Positions 35,672 to 45,757 of a stretch of 64,000 bases of DNA are shown one piece after another. Numbering within the stretch: position 1 is the stretch's first letter; each line of letters starts with the position of its first letter. Both the position numbers and the translations under genes were made by a program. The notes beneath the pieces were generated by a model that saw nothing but the letters and a program-made list of their open reading frames with translations, did no database searches and was not told where the DNA came from. The DNA lies in assembly GCA_022791575.1 (NCBI GenBank), contig JAAVZI010000045.1, positions 1-64,000 on the forward strand. Direction: 5' to 3'. This DNA is from Lachnospiraceae bacterium (GTDB lineage Bacteria > Bacillota > Clostridia > Lachnospirales > Lachnospiraceae).

Positions 35672-36129
35672 TTTGCTATCCTCTTTTCTTCTAATTTATA
35701 TTGCAGTGGCTTAAAATAGGACCTGGACACAAAAACCTGTTTGTGGCTGTCTGTAAATTGCACCAGACTGGATGCAGTCAGGTTGCGCGTAATGGAATAA
35801 ATCTGCTCTACATTCAGAATCGCCGATTTGGAAACTCTCATAAAATAAGCAGGCAGCAGCTCTTCCAACTCGTATAATTTGTATCGGGTTTGATAAATGT
35901 TGTCTCGTGTATGAACATTTACCCTAGTTCCCTCTGTCTCAAAAAACAGTACCTCCGCAAGAGGAATATAATACTCCGTATCCCCTCTCGTAAACTGGAA
36001 CTTCCCTGCTTCCGCAGCAATTCCAGAGATCTGCTTCTGGATTCTGGAAATGGTATCATTCAATGTCCGACACCGGATGATCACTTCATCTTCAGTCAAA
36101 TGTTCATCAACTTCAATTTGTATCCGCAT
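35668..36129 (-). CDS. Stand-alone LytTR DNA-binding regulator
   Basis: 153 residues. An N-terminal ~55-residue beta/helix region precedes a LytTR domain (EYYIPLAEVLFFETEGTRVNVHT, then YFMRVSKSAILNVEQI). No receiver domain. LytTR regulators paired with a small membrane protein gene are common in Firmicutes and usually autoregulate. Co-transcribed with the LiaF-like gene. Confidence 0.85.
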   Translation of the reverse strand: MRIQIEVDEHLTEDEVIIRCRTLNDTISRIQKQISGIAAEAGKFQFTRGDTEYYIPLAEVLFFETEGTRVNVHTRDNIYQTRYKLYELEELLPAYFMRVSKSAILNVEQIYSITRNLTASSLVQFTDSHKQVFVSRSYFKPLQYKLEEKRIAK

Positions 36130-36370
36130 GGAGGTTTTTGTCTCACCGCCTTTCCTGTTATGGTTAACATAGTATTAGTATAGCAGAAGAAAAAAATATG
36201 TAAATGCCTTTTTGGTAAGAGGTAAATTTAGAGAGATAAGAGGTGAAAATTCACTACTAAAAAATATCAGATTATGAATATGGATAAAAATCAAGCAGGG
36301 ATGGTGTGTCTTTCATTCACTGTGTGGGACAGCGACCAGTTCAGTTGATATTTTTTCAAGATATGTCTAT

Positions 36371-36404
36371 AAATAAAAATAAGAACTGAATTTATTCAGT
36401 TCTT
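36371..36404 (-). terminator. Leftward terminator of the tRNA unit
   Basis: AAGAACTGAA (36381-36390) pairs with TTCAGTTCTT (36395-36404); on the minus strand it is followed by ATTTTTATTT. Confidence 0.85.
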
Positions 36405-36412
36405 ATTTTCAG

Positions 36413-36485
36413 AGCGACAGACGGGACTCGAACCCGCGACCCCGACCTTGGCAAGGTCGTGCTCCACCAACTGAGCCACTGTCGC
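36413..36485 (-). tRNA. tRNA-Gly (GCC)
   Basis: Minus strand folds as a cloverleaf: 7-bp acceptor GCGACAG/CTGTCGC, anticodon loop TTGCCAA giving GCC, T-loop GGTTCGAGTCC, discriminator U. CCA is not encoded. Confidence 0.96.
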
Positions 36486-36591
36486 ATATCAAATACAAGA
36501 AATATATTATCACATAATGGGATGATTGTCAATACTTTTTTTTAAAATCTATAAGTATTTATAAGGAAAACTACTTCTTATCCCATATGAA

Positions 36592-36662
36592 AGCGGGTGA
36601 TGGGAATCGAACCCACGTATCCAGCTTGGAAGGCTGGTGTTCTACCATTGAACTACACCCGC
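36592..36662 (-). tRNA. tRNA-Gly (TCC)
   Basis: Acceptor GCGGGTG/CACCCGC, anticodon loop CTTCCAA giving TCC, T-arm GTGGGTTCGATTCCCAT, discriminator U. Together with the GCC isoacceptor it covers all glycine codons by wobble. Confidence 0.96.
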
Positions 36663-36736
36663 ATAAGTTATGTCCCCCTCCCAATGGGTGGCGGACGATA
36701 TATAAAGCATTTGGTATAAAAATACCTCCTGCGGAA

Positions 36737-36809
<73 letters not shown>

Positions 36810-36861
36810 TAAAAATCGCTGCGCTGACTCAGATTTGAATCTGTTACCAACAACAGTGACT

Positions 36862-36890
36862 ATATTATCATAGATGGTAATCTTTGTCAA
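36862..36890 (-). promoter_or_regulatory. Strong promoter of the tRNA cluster
   Basis: Minus strand TTGACA (36890-36885), 17-nt spacer, TAATAT (36867-36862), ~50 nt before tRNA-Phe. Confidence 0.75.
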
Positions 36891-36926
36891 CAGGTTTTTT
36901 AAAATTTTTTCAAAAAACCTGTTGAC
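36886..36926 (-). terminator. Perfect 15-bp hairpin after prs
   Basis: GTCAACAGGTTTTTT pairs fully with AAAAAACCTGTTGAC, just after the prs stop. The T-run lies in the stem; it overlaps the -35 of the tRNA promoter, so it probably ends the prs operon and isolates the tRNAs. Confidence 0.6.
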
Positions 36927-36933
36927 TAAAATA

Positions 36934-38118
36934 TTAAAGCTGCTGTTCCTGCCGATATTTTTTCAAAAGTTTCTGAATACGTTCAACTGGATTCAGAAGT
37001 TCGCTTACTGAAGCATCATGATTCAAGGTATCAATAATCAATGCAATATATTTGCTCATATCACAGTTAATATAATAGGGCTTTTGAAGCAGTTCAGGTG
37101 TTTGATAAGTCAAGTTGGTTGTTAGAATTCGATCAAAAATTCCTTTGTCATAGGCATCGTCAAATTTCTTTAAGCCATTTGTAAATAATCCGAAGGTGGA
37201 AGCGAGGAAAATTTTGTTGGCTTTACGCTTTTTCAATTCTGTAGCAACTTCTAACATACTGTCTCCAGAGGAAATCATATCATCAATAATAATCATATCC
37301 TTACCTTCCACGGAGGAACCCAAAAATTCATGTGCAACGATAGGATTGCGACCATTGACAATCCGGGTATAGTCCCTGCGTTTATAAAACATGCCAATAT
37401 CCAAGCCTAATACATTAGCCAGATAAACGGCACGATTCGTACCGCCTTCATCAGGGCTGATAATCATCATATGGCTGCTGTCAATTTTAAGCTCTTTCTC
37501 TGTACGAAGCAGTCCCTTTATAAACTGATATGCCGGCTGTACGGTTTCGAAACTATGCAGAGGAATTGCATTCTGAACTCGGGGATCATGGGCATCGAAA
37601 GTAATGATATTATCTACCCCCATATTCACCAATTCCTGTAGTGCAATGGCACAATCCAAAGATTCGCGGCCATTTCTTTTATGCTGTCTGCTTTCATATA
37701 AGAAAGGCATAATTACAGAGATTCTTTTTGCCTTACCGCCTACAGCAGCGATTACACGCTTTAAATCCTGATAATGGTCGTCTGGTGACATGTGGTTTTG
37801 ATGACCACATAAGGAATAGGTCAGGCTGTAATTACCTACATCTACCATCAGATATAGATCGTCACCCCGGACAGATTCGTTAATAATTCCCTTGGCTTCT
37901 CCTGAACCAAAACGGGGAACTTCGGCGTCTATGATATAGCTGTCCCGCTGATAGCCCAGCAGAGCCAGATTTCCAATATGTTTATGGCTTCGTTCCATGC
38001 GCCATCTTACCAGATAGTCATTAACAGATGCGCCCAATGCCTGGCAGCCCTTTAATGGAATCAGGCCCAGCGAGCCTACCGGCAGGTTTTCAGAATATTT
38101 CTTGCTATATTGATGCAT
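36934..38118 (-). CDS. prs: Ribose-phosphate pyrophosphokinase
   Basis: 394 residues, longer than the ~315 of standard Prs because of an N-terminal extension. Key features: ISVIMPFLYESRQHKRNGRES, the metal/catalytic FDAHDPRVQN, and the PRPP loop MIIIDDMISSGDSMLEVA. It makes PRPP from ribose-5-P and ATP. Last gene of a leftward operon with the dnaI- and dnaD-like genes (gaps 23 and 28 nt). Confidence 0.9.
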   Translation of the reverse strand: MHQYSKKYSENLPVGSLGLIPLKGCQALGASVNDYLVRWRMERSHKHIGNLALLGYQRDSYIIDAEVPRFGSGEAKGIINESVRGDDLYLMVDVGNYSLTYSLCGHQNHMSPDDHYQDLKRVIAAVGGKAKRISVIMPFLYESRQHKRNGRESLDCAIALQELVNMGVDNIITFDAHDPRVQNAIPLHSFETVQPAYQFIKGLLRTEKELKIDSSHMMIISPDEGGTNRAVYLANVLGLDIGMFYKRRDYTRIVNGRNPIVAHEFLGSSVEGKDMIIIDDMISSGDSMLEVATELKKRKANKIFLASTFGLFTNGLKKFDDAYDKGIFDRILTTNLTYQTPELLQKPYYINCDMSKYIALIIDTLNHDASVSELLNPVERIQKLLKKYRQEQQL

Positions 38119-38141
38119 GATTGAACCTCCAAGTGTGTAAT

Positions 38142-39131
38142 TTAATAGCTGTGCAGTTTCTTCAGCAGGCGGATATCGTCGCCGAATAATTTAATAATTT
38201 TATATTGTGACGATAGTCTGGAAAATATCCGCTCAGAATAGATTTCCCGTATTGCCTGCAAGGATAAATTGGTGGAAATAATGGTTGCTTTCTGCATGGA
38301 ATCTCGGGTATCCAGACAGGTAAATAGCTGGGAGGCAACAAAGTTATTCACCACTTCCGTTCCCAGATCGTCAATGATTAAAAGGTCACAATTAAATATT
38401 TCTTCATGAATAGAATCTGTTCGGTCTTCTGATTTGGAAAATACAGTATCTGCCAGTGCATCAAAGAGCTGGACAGCGCTAAAATACAATACAGAATGGG
38501 ATGTCTCCAGCAGTTCCTTGGCAATGCAGTGGGTGAGAAACGTTTTACCGATGCCGGTACTTCCATAAAACAGCAGATTCTGATATTTCAGAGAAAATTT
38601 TCGGATGAAATCTTTGGATTCCTCTACCGCGCGGGTAATAGCCTGGTAAGAGGTAAGTCCAGTAATAGAATCTGTAATAGTTTCAGAGTAATAATCCAGC
38701 CGGAACGTATTGAAATTTTCAGTTTCCAGTATTCCCTGCATATTTGACTGGAAATAGAGAAGATCAATGGAAGCTTGTACAAAACAATGACATTTTTCAT
38801 TGCCGATATATCCGGTATCTTTGCAGTCCGAACAGGTATAGACCGAATCAATATAATCCGGCGGAAAACCATGATCAGCTAGAAGCTGCCGTTTACGGCG
38901 AGCCAGCTCATCCAGCTGCAGTTTTAATTCCGCAAGTGCAGTCCGGTCTCCATCTAACAGTCTGCGGGCGCTGGCAACTGAAATTGTAGAAATTGTGTGT
39001 TCAATTTCTGCAATTTCAGGTATTTCTTTATGGACCTCGTCAATCCGCCTGCTTTGAAGATGAGCATTCATGGACTGACGCAGGTCATATGCCCGCATTA
39101 ATGCCTGATATTGGTGATTTTTCAAAGCCAT
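38142..39131 (-). CDS. DnaC/DnaI-like ATP-binding protein
   Basis: 329 residues. An N-terminal Cys cluster (YTCSDCKDTGYIGNEKCHC) precedes an AAA+ ATPase with Walker A LFYGSTGIGKTFLTH and Walker B LLIIDDLGTE, a DnaC/DnaI/IstB-type helicase loader. Next to a DnaD-domain gene, as in other Firmicutes primosome sets, so a role in loading DnaB is likely. Confidence 0.85.
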   Translation of the reverse strand: MALKNHQYQALMRAYDLRQSMNAHLQSRRIDEVHKEIPEIAEIEHTISTISVASARRLLDGDRTALAELKLQLDELARRKRQLLADHGFPPDYIDSVYTCSDCKDTGYIGNEKCHCFVQASIDLLYFQSNMQGILETENFNTFRLDYYSETITDSITGLTSYQAITRAVEESKDFIRKFSLKYQNLLFYGSTGIGKTFLTHCIAKELLETSHSVLYFSAVQLFDALADTVFSKSEDRTDSIHEEIFNCDLLIIDDLGTEVVNNFVASQLFTCLDTRDSMQKATIISTNLSLQAIREIYSERIFSRLSSQYKIIKLFGDDIRLLKKLHSY

Positions 39132-39159
39132 GGCACTGTGCCTTCTTTCTTTTTTGTGT

Positions 39160-40191
39160 CTATGTACAGTTCAATTGCTTCTCTAACTGATTAAAATCAT
39201 ATTCTTCCCGCTGTTCAAAGTTATTAAACCGAGCAGCAGGCCTTGGCTGGCGGGTATTCTTATCCTTATCGGCTGGATTGGCCTGTCGGGCATAATGAGC
39301 TTTATCTAATGCTGCAATATCCCGTTTGGCAAGAATCCCATGTTCTTTCCAATTTTTTAAAATCGAATCGGCATAGGCAAAGGTAGGTTTCCCTGTTTTG
39401 GTGATCGTCCGCTGACAGGCTTCATGTATGACTTCCGTGGTAAAATGATAATCGTCCAGCCACTTTTTCATATATTGTACTTCCAGGTCAATGGGAACAC
39501 GGTTCTGTATGCCAAATGCTTTCAGAATGGCAAAATACTCCCGGCGATAATGCTGGCCTTCTGCTTTTGCCTGTTTGACAGTAGTAATTCCCTGGTCAGC
39601 CCAAGAAGTAGCAACGGATTCAATATAACGGAAGTTTCGGTTGCCAATGGTTACACAATGATCGAACAGATATTCGATCAAATCTGCTGAAAAGTGCAGA
39701 TGCTCATAAAAATACATGATTTTATTAATTTCATCTGAATTCAATGTCCGTTTCAAATACTGTTCGGCAATCAGTCCCAGTTCCCGGCAGAGCATAAGAT
39801 TCTCAGATTCTTTTCCTGACGGAGAAGGCAGGGGTTCTTCAAGCGAAACAGCCACATTGTCAGAGGGGTCAGCAGAGACAGTTTTGGGAAATGTTTTGGC
39901 CTCCAGCAGAGAAATAGAATGGATCACTCCCTGCTGCCCGGCGTTAAGCTTCATAAGTCCCTTTTGCTCCCAATATTTCAATGCCCGGTTGACATCTCTT
40001 TCAGTCAGGTTCATCTGGTCTGCAATCATATGAAGAGAAAAATCCTCCGGCGTTTTCGCCATACATCGAAGCAGATAGAGATAGACCTTTACAAATTCTC
40101 CATTGGCGTCTCCCATATAATGATCGATAAACTCATTAGATATCAGGGTAACATTAATCTGCTGACTGCCTGATAAAGTTAATCCAGCCAT
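39160..40191 (-). CDS. DnaD-domain replication protein
   Basis: 343 residues. The N-terminal winged-helix-like region (MNLTERDVNRALKYWEQKGL) is followed by a C-terminal DnaD-like domain with YMKKWLDDYHFTTEVIHEAC, and by KPTFAYADSILKNWKEHGI, close to the YxxxILxxWxxxGI signature of that domain. ATG 40191 follows AAAGGAG by 6 nt; an upstream ATG at 40326 lacks support. First gene of the dnaD-dnaI-prs operon. Confidence 0.88.
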   Translation of the reverse strand: MAGLTLSGSQQINVTLISNEFIDHYMGDANGEFVKVYLYLLRCMAKTPEDFSLHMIADQMNLTERDVNRALKYWEQKGLMKLNAGQQGVIHSISLLEAKTFPKTVSADPSDNVAVSLEEPLPSPSGKESENLMLCRELGLIAEQYLKRTLNSDEINKIMYFYEHLHFSADLIEYLFDHCVTIGNRNFRYIESVATSWADQGITTVKQAKAEGQHYRREYFAILKAFGIQNRVPIDLEVQYMKKWLDDYHFTTEVIHEACQRTITKTGKPTFAYADSILKNWKEHGILAKRDIAALDKAHYARQANPADKDKNTRQPRPAARFNNFEQREEYDFNQLEKQLNCT

Positions 40192-40269
40192 AATGTTCTC
40201 CTTTCTGGTGTAACTAGCAACAATGAACCTGGTAAACGTTTGTTTGATTATATATCTTAATATACGTAT

Positions 40270-40278
40270 ATTATAACA
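40270..40278 (-). promoter_or_regulatory. Extended -10 of the dnaD-like operon
   Basis: Minus strand TGTTATAAT; the -35 is poor, as is tolerated with an extended -10. Confidence 0.45.
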
Positions 40279-40380
40279 TATTTTTGGGTTTGAAAATACT
40301 TTTTTTGCATTTTTTCGGTATTGCAAAAAATACGCTGCCCCAAAATCGGTGGAAAACTTAGTGGTGAAGTATGTGGATAA

Positions 40381-41760
40381 CTACTTGCCAAGCAGATGAT
40401 TGCCGATATTTACGACGTCTCCTGCTCCCATAGTTATCAACAGGTCATTGTGGATACAGTTCTGCAGAACAAAATTCTCAATTTCATCAAAGCTGGAAAA
40501 ATAATAACAGGATACTCCAAGATTCTTAAGTTCTTCCAGTAAATCCAGGGAACTAATTCCCAGAGTGTCTGTTTCCCTTGCAGCAAAGATATCGGTTAGA
40601 ATAACCTGGTCAGCAAGAGAAAGTGCTTTAGCAAAATCCTTAAGCAGTGCCTTGGTTCTTGAATAAGTATGGGGCTGGAAAATGCACCAGAGTTGGTTAT
40701 GAGAACAGCCTTTGGCGGTTGTCAAAGTTGCAGCTATTTCAGTTGGATGATGTGCATAATCGTCCCAAATAGTAACTTCGCCAATTTTCCCCTTATATTC
40801 GAAACGGCGGTCTGTGCCGCTGAAGTTCAGCAGGCCGCGTTGGATATCTGAAACAGCAATCCTTAGTTCCTTTGCAGCTGCAATGACAGCCAGGGAATTG
40901 CTGATATTATGTTCGCCAGTGGTTCCAAGCTGGATTGGGACAGAAGCTCTGCCGTTTTCCATTAGGGTATAGGAACCTTTGGCTGAATCATCATAGGTGA
41001 TGTCTGCGGCACTATAATCGGCAGATGAATCAAGACCATAAGTAACAACCCGGCAATCCAGGTCTTGGGTAAGTTCTTCATAATCTTCAATACTGCTATT
41101 AATAATAAGAAGTCCTTCCTTGGGCAGTTTTTTTGCAAATAGATGAAATGAATTACGGATATCATGGATATCTTTGAAAAAATCCAGATGGTCTTCTTCA
41201 ATATTTAAAATAATTCCCACTGTTGGGAAAAATTCCAGAAAGCTATTGGTATATTCACAGGCTTCTGTCACAAAGGTTTCAGAACTGCCAACACGGATAT
41301 TGCCATGAATGGCCTTTAGGATGCCGCCGACGGAAATAGTAGGATCGGTGTTAGCCTCCAGCAGAATTTGAGAGAGCATAGAAGTTGCTGTTGTTTTGCC
41401 GTGGGTGCCAGCAACGGCGACGGCAGTTTTGTAATTCTTCATCAGCTGACCCAACAGTACGGCTCTGGAAATAGCTGGAATCTTTCTTTTCATTATTTCC
41501 TGCAATTCTGGATTATCTTCATGGATGGCAGCTGTATATACGGCCAGCTGAATGTCATCCGTGATATTGGAGGGTTTCTGTCCCGTATAGATGATTGCTC
41601 CAAGGTGTTCCAGATGGTCGGTTAAATCAGAACGTTTGGCATCTGAGCCGGATACCTGGAATCCTTCTTTCAAAAGAATTTCAGCAAGACCGCTCATACT
41701 GATTCCGCCGATTCCTATAAAGTGAATACGGATGGGGTTGTTAAAATTTACTTCATACAT
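40381..41760 (-). CDS. murC: UDP-N-acetylmuramate--L-alanine ligase
   Basis: 459 residues. FIGIGGISMSGLAEILL (nucleotide-sugar domain), the ATP loop AGTHGKTTATSML, and the YAHHPTEIAATL segment identify MurC, which adds L-Ala to UDP-MurNAc. Located between the dnaD operon and a small membrane protein gene, away from other mur genes except murG 8 kb left. Confidence 0.95.
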   Translation of the reverse strand: MYEVNFNNPIRIHFIGIGGISMSGLAEILLKEGFQVSGSDAKRSDLTDHLEHLGAIIYTGQKPSNITDDIQLAVYTAAIHEDNPELQEIMKRKIPAISRAVLLGQLMKNYKTAVAVAGTHGKTTATSMLSQILLEANTDPTISVGGILKAIHGNIRVGSSETFVTEACEYTNSFLEFFPTVGIILNIEEDHLDFFKDIHDIRNSFHLFAKKLPKEGLLIINSSIEDYEELTQDLDCRVVTYGLDSSADYSAADITYDDSAKGSYTLMENGRASVPIQLGTTGEHNISNSLAVIAAAKELRIAVSDIQRGLLNFSGTDRRFEYKGKIGEVTIWDDYAHHPTEIAATLTTAKGCSHNQLWCIFQPHTYSRTKALLKDFAKALSLADQVILTDIFAARETDTLGISSLDLLEELKNLGVSCYYFSSFDEIENFVLQNCIHNDLLITMGAGDVVNIGNHLLGK

Positions 41761-41854
41761 GAATACACTTCCTATTCCTAATTAATTTACGATAGTCCCA
41801 ATCAAATTATGGTGGAACCTTTCTAACTATTATAATATAACAGTTTCAAAAAAA

Positions 41855-41901
41855 TCAAATAAAAAATAAGAATCTCCAGCCAAGGTGTTCTGGCTGGAGA
41901 T
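41855..41901 (-). terminator. Leftward terminator
   Basis: ATCTCCAGCC (41872-41881) pairs with GGCTGGAGAT (41892-41901); T-rich on the minus strand. Closes the DUF4234 gene. Confidence 0.85.
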
Positions 41902-41908
41902 AAGATTT

Positions 41909-42553
41909 CTACATAGTTGCCATTTTATTCAGATCGCTCTGGATCAGGCAGTAGGACACAATGCCTAATCCAAAAAATGTTAGAACCAGGTATAATAAAC
42001 CGGAATTACTGTCTACTGGCAGACCGCGTCTTTGCTTAGCGTTATTCATACGCTCGCCAGCTTTGTACATCCAATAAATTAAGTAGATGTTACAGGTAAC
42101 AATACTTAAGACTAGAACCAGCCCGCCGCTGGTAGGGTTAGGCTCTTCAGAGATCATATTGAGGTCATCAGCTAGGCTGACAAGCCAGATCAAGCCATAG
42201 ATTCCACAGGTAACAACCGTAAGAAGAATGCATTGCACGATATTTCTTTCATGAATCGGACAACGGTAATATGGCTGTCCTGGATTATATGGCTGACCCT
42301 GGTTAAAGCCGCCCTGATTGTATTGTTGTCCCTGGTTGTAATTACCTTGGTTAAACTGCTGCCCTTGATTGTAACCGCCTTGGTTATATTGCTGGTTCTG
42401 ATTGTAACCACCTTGGTTATATTGCTGGTTAGAACTATAATCATACTGATTTGAAGTGGACTGCTGTCCTGCATTTTCTCTCAAATCAGCTCCACAGGTC
42501 GGACAGAAGGAACTGTTATCCTCTATCTGGGCACCGCAATGTTTACATGTCAT
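41909..42553 (-). CDS. Zinc-ribbon, Gln/Asn-rich repeat, DUF4234 membrane protein
   Basis: 214 residues. Zinc ribbon CKHCGAQ...FCPTCG at the N terminus, then a low-complexity stretch (about 35-95) made of repeats of the type QQYNQGGYNQ, then a DUF4234-like domain with three hydrophobic segments (NIVQCILLTVVTCGIYGLIW onward). Function unknown. The repeats resemble prion-like disordered segments and could vary in copy number. Confidence 0.7.
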   Translation of the reverse strand: MTCKHCGAQIEDNSSFCPTCGADLRENAGQQSTSNQYDYSSNQQYNQGGYNQNQQYNQGGYNQGQQFNQGNYNQGQQYNQGGFNQGQPYNPGQPYYRCPIHERNIVQCILLTVVTCGIYGLIWLVSLADDLNMISEEPNPTSGGLVLVLSIVTCNIYLIYWMYKAGERMNNAKQRRGLPVDSNSGLLYLVLTFFGLGIVSYCLIQSDLNKMATM

Positions 42554-42848
42554 ATGTAATCCTCCTTTACTTACCCATATTTATGAATAACAATTCTAAT
42601 GGGTATATCTAAAATTATTATACTAATTAATATTTAGTTCGTCAATAAACTTAATAGAATTGTAAAAAAATTATCTTATAGAATAAAGGAATAAATCAGT
42701 ACTTGTACGTATAGAATTAATTGGTAAGCATGTCAATCTATTAGAATAATTCACAGGCTTTCGAGAGGGAATTTTAACATTCTGAACAAAAAAAGTGCAA
42801 AACAAACTGAATAATTGTAAAAAATATCGAAGAAATCTACAAAAATGT

Positions 42849-42877
42849 ATTCACTATTTTGGGAAAATATGTTATAA
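42849..42877 (+). promoter_or_regulatory. Predicted glgC promoter (extended -10)
   Basis: TTCACT (42849-42854), 17-nt spacer, TATAAT (42872-42877) with TG three bases before it. The remaining 42554-42848 region shows no gene or known RNA. Confidence 0.6.
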
Positions 42878-42928
42878 TACCTTTACATTGATAAAAAGTT
42901 TTGTGCATAATAAAGAAGAGGTGAAGAG

Positions 42929-44200
42929 ATGATTAGGAAAGAAATGATAGCAATGCTTCTGGCCGGTGGGCAGGGAAGCAGACTGGGAGTCTTGACTTCC
43001 AATGTGGCCAAGCCAGCAGTGGCCTTTGGCGGGAAATACCGTATTATTGATTTTCCATTGAGTAATTGCATTAATTCGGGAATTGATACAGTAGGTGTAT
43101 TAACACAGTATCAACCCTTGAGGCTGAATGCCCATATAGGAATTGGTATTCCGTGGGATCTGGATCGTAATGTGGGAGGTGTTACTGTACTTCCGCCATA
43201 TGAGAAGAGTACCAGTAGTGAATGGTATACAGGTACAGCCAATGCGATCTATCAGAATCTGGAGTATATGGAGAATTATAATCCAGAGTATGTACTTATC
43301 TTATCAGGTGACCATATTTATAAGATGGATTATGAAGTTATGCTGGATTTCCATAAGGCAAATAATGCGGATATTACAATTGCCACTATGCCTGTACCGC
43401 TTCAGGAGGCTTCCAGATTTGGAATTGTTATTACAGATGAGAATAACAAGATTCAGGAATTTGAGGAGAAACCGGAGAATCCAAGAAGCAATCTGGCTTC
43501 CATGGGTATTTACATTTTCAGATGGAAGATTTTAAAAGAAGCGCTGATTAAGATGTCAGACCAGAGCAATTGCGATTTTGGTAAGCATATTATCCCATAT
43601 TGCCATGAACAGGGTAATCGCCTGTTTGCATATGAGTATAATGGTTACTGGAAAGATGTTGGAACACTTGGCTCTTATTGGGAAGCTAATATGGAGCTGA
43701 TTGATATTATTCCTGAATTCAATCTTTATGAAGAATTCTGGAAAATTTATACCAAGAGTGATATACTGCCGCCCCAGTACGTTTCCAAGGATGCAGTGAT
43801 TGACAAGAGTATTATTGGTGAAGGAACGTCTATTTATGGAGAGGTAAAGAATTCTGTAATCGGCGCAGGTGTTGTAATTGGTGAGGGTGCCGTTGTCCAT
43901 GACTCCGTTATAATGAAGGGCACGGTCATTGGCGAACATTGTAAAGTAGATAAAGCAATTATTGCAGAGAATGTTAAAGTTGACAAAAACTGTGCAATTG
44001 GAGTAGGTGAAGAATTACCGAATAAGATGAATGAGAAGGTGTATGCATTCGGGCTGGCAACCATTGGAGAGAACTCTTACATTCCATCGGGAGTTACCAT
44101 AGGTAAGAATACAGCGATTTCCGGTGAAACAGAGCTTGCTGATTATCCAGACAAAGTGCTGGCAAGTGGAGAATCGATTATTAAGGTAGGTGAGAAATAA
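42929..44200 (+). CDS. glgC: Glucose-1-phosphate adenylyltransferase
   Basis: 423 residues. [15 protein letters not shown] is the nucleotide-binding loop, [19 protein letters not shown] follows, and the C-terminal third is a left-handed beta-helix of hexapeptide repeats. Makes ADP-glucose for glycogen. The stop overlaps the glgD start by one base (44200), so the two are coupled and probably form a heteromer. Confidence 0.95.
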   Translation: MIRKEMIAMLLAGGQGSRLGVLTSNVAKPAVAFGGKYRIIDFPLSNCINSGIDTVGVLTQYQPLRLNAHIGIGIPWDLDRNVGGVTVLPPYEKSTSSEWYTGTANAIYQNLEYMENYNPEYVLILSGDHIYKMDYEVMLDFHKANNADITIATMPVPLQEASRFGIVITDENNKIQEFEEKPENPRSNLASMGIYIFRWKILKEALIKMSDQSNCDFGKHIIPYCHEQGNRLFAYEYNGYWKDVGTLGSYWEANMELIDIIPEFNLYEEFWKIYTKSDILPPQYVSKDAVIDKSIIGEGTSIYGEVKNSVIGAGVVIGEGAVVHDSVIMKGTVIGEHCKVDKAIIAENVKVDKNCAIGVGEELPNKMNEKVYAFGLATIGENSYIPSGVTIGKNTAISGETELADYPDKVLASGESIIKVGEK

Positions 44201-45324
44201 TGAGAGCAATTGGTATAATTTTAGCAGGTGGAAACAGCAATAAAATGAAAGAATTGTCCCAGAAGAGGGCAATTGCAGCAATGCCGATTGCCGGCAGTTA
44301 CCGAAGTATCGACTTTGCACTGAGTAATATGACAAATTCACAGATACAGAAGGTTGCAGTATTTACGCAATACAATGGAAAATCCTTGAATGAGCATTTA
44401 AGTTCTTCCAAGTGGTGGGATTTCGGAAGAAAACAGGGTGGACTTTATGTGTTTAATCCAATGATTACAGCAGATAACAGTAACTGGTATCTGGGAACTG
44501 CGGATTCGATTTATCAGAACCTGGATTTCTTAAAGAGCGGCCATGAGCCTTATGTAGTGATTGCAGCAGGTGACGGCGTGTATAAAATGGATTATAATAA
44601 AGTACTGGAATATCATATCCAGAAGAAAGCAGATATTACTATCGTGGTTAAGGACATGCCTGAAGATGAGGATGTTACCCGCTTTGGTGTAGTTAAGATG
44701 AATGAAGATTACCGAATTACTGATTTTGAAGAGAAGCCAGTATTTGCAACTTCCCATACGGTATCAACTGGCGTCTATGTAATCAGAAGACGTCTTTTGA
44801 TAGAATTGCTTGAGAAATGTGCACAGGAGAATCGACATGATCTGGTTGCAGATATTTTGATTCGCTATAAGAACATTAAGAGAATTTATGGGTATAAGCA
44901 TACTGAATACTGGAGCAATATTTCTACCGTAGATTCTTATTATCAGACCAATATGGATTTCCTGAAACCAGAAGTACGGGATTACTTCTTCCATCAGTAT
45001 CCAGAGGTTTATTCCAAGGTAGATGACAATCCGCCGGCGAAGTACAATAAGGGTGCAGATGTAAGAAACAGTCTGATCTCAAACGGATGTATCATTAATG
45101 GTGTAGTGGAAAACTCCATATTGTTTAAGAAGGTATTTGTTGGAAGCAATTGTGTGATTAAGAATTCCATTATTTTAAATGATGTATATCTGGGTGACAA
45201 TACCCATATTGAGAATTGTATTGTAGAAAGCAGAGATACCATACGAGCAAATACGTATTTCTGCGGAGAAAATGATGAAATTAAGATTGTCATTGAGAAA
45301 AATGAGAGATACCTAACCAGATAA
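44200..45324 (+). CDS. glgD: GlgD, regulatory homologue of GlgC
   Basis: 374 residues with the same fold as GlgC, but the catalytic loop reads ILAGGNSNKMKELSQ, lacking the GSRLxxLT element. This is characteristic of Firmicutes GlgD, a non-catalytic or weak subunit that activates GlgC. C-terminal hexapeptide repeats are present. Confidence 0.93.
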   Translation: MRAIGIILAGGNSNKMKELSQKRAIAAMPIAGSYRSIDFALSNMTNSQIQKVAVFTQYNGKSLNEHLSSSKWWDFGRKQGGLYVFNPMITADNSNWYLGTADSIYQNLDFLKSGHEPYVVIAAGDGVYKMDYNKVLEYHIQKKADITIVVKDMPEDEDVTRFGVVKMNEDYRITDFEEKPVFATSHTVSTGVYVIRRRLLIELLEKCAQENRHDLVADILIRYKNIKRIYGYKHTEYWSNISTVDSYYQTNMDFLKPEVRDYFFHQYPEVYSKVDDNPPAKYNKGADVRNSLISNGCIINGVVENSILFKKVFVGSNCVIKNSIILNDVYLGDNTHIENCIVESRDTIRANTYFCGENDEIKIVIEKNERYLTR

Positions 45325-45406
45325 TCGCGTCATATTGGTGGCTTGCTGGCTTGATTACAATAAGAAGAGTTAGAGAAGGTGCGAATGGAAGGGAGGAGCG
45401 AATATC

Positions 45407-45679
45407 ATGGAAATAACTGATGTCCGCGTACGTAAAGTAACGAAAGAGGGGAAAGTCAAAGCAGTGGTATCTATAACATTGGACAATGAATTCGCAGTTC
45501 ACGACATCAAGATTATTGACGGAGATAATGGTTATTTCATTGCGATGCCAAGCCGGAGAACCATTGAAGGAGAATATCGGGATAGTGCCCATCCAATTAA
45601 TTCAGAGACACGGGAGAAGATACAAAAGGCCGTGCTGGATGCATATGAACGGGCGCTTGCCGAAGGAGAAACTGAGTAA
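45407..45679 (+). CDS. spoVG: SpoVG
   Basis: 90 residues beginning [19 protein letters not shown] and containing [17 protein letters not shown], diagnostic of SpoVG, a small RNA/DNA-binding regulator tied to sporulation and cell division. Followed by a strong terminator. Confidence 0.96.
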   Translation: MEITDVRVRKVTKEGKVKAVVSITLDNEFAVHDIKIIDGDNGYFIAMPSRRTIEGEYRDSAHPINSETREKIQKAVLDAYERALAEGETE

Positions 45680-45681
45680 TG

Positions 45682-45715
45682 AAAGGCTGTGCAGAATTAG
45701 CCTGCACAGCCTTTT
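45682..45715 (+). terminator. Terminator of spoVG
   Basis: AAAGGCTGTGCA (45682-45693) pairs with TGCACAGCCTTTT (45703-45715). Confidence 0.9.
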
Positions 45716-45757
45716 GAAGTGTTTATTTTGAAATATAAGAGGAAAGAAGAGGTTAAC

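Noticed and set aside
44200..45324. Second glgC
   Set aside because: The nucleotide loop lacks the GSRLxxLT element, which fits GlgD instead.
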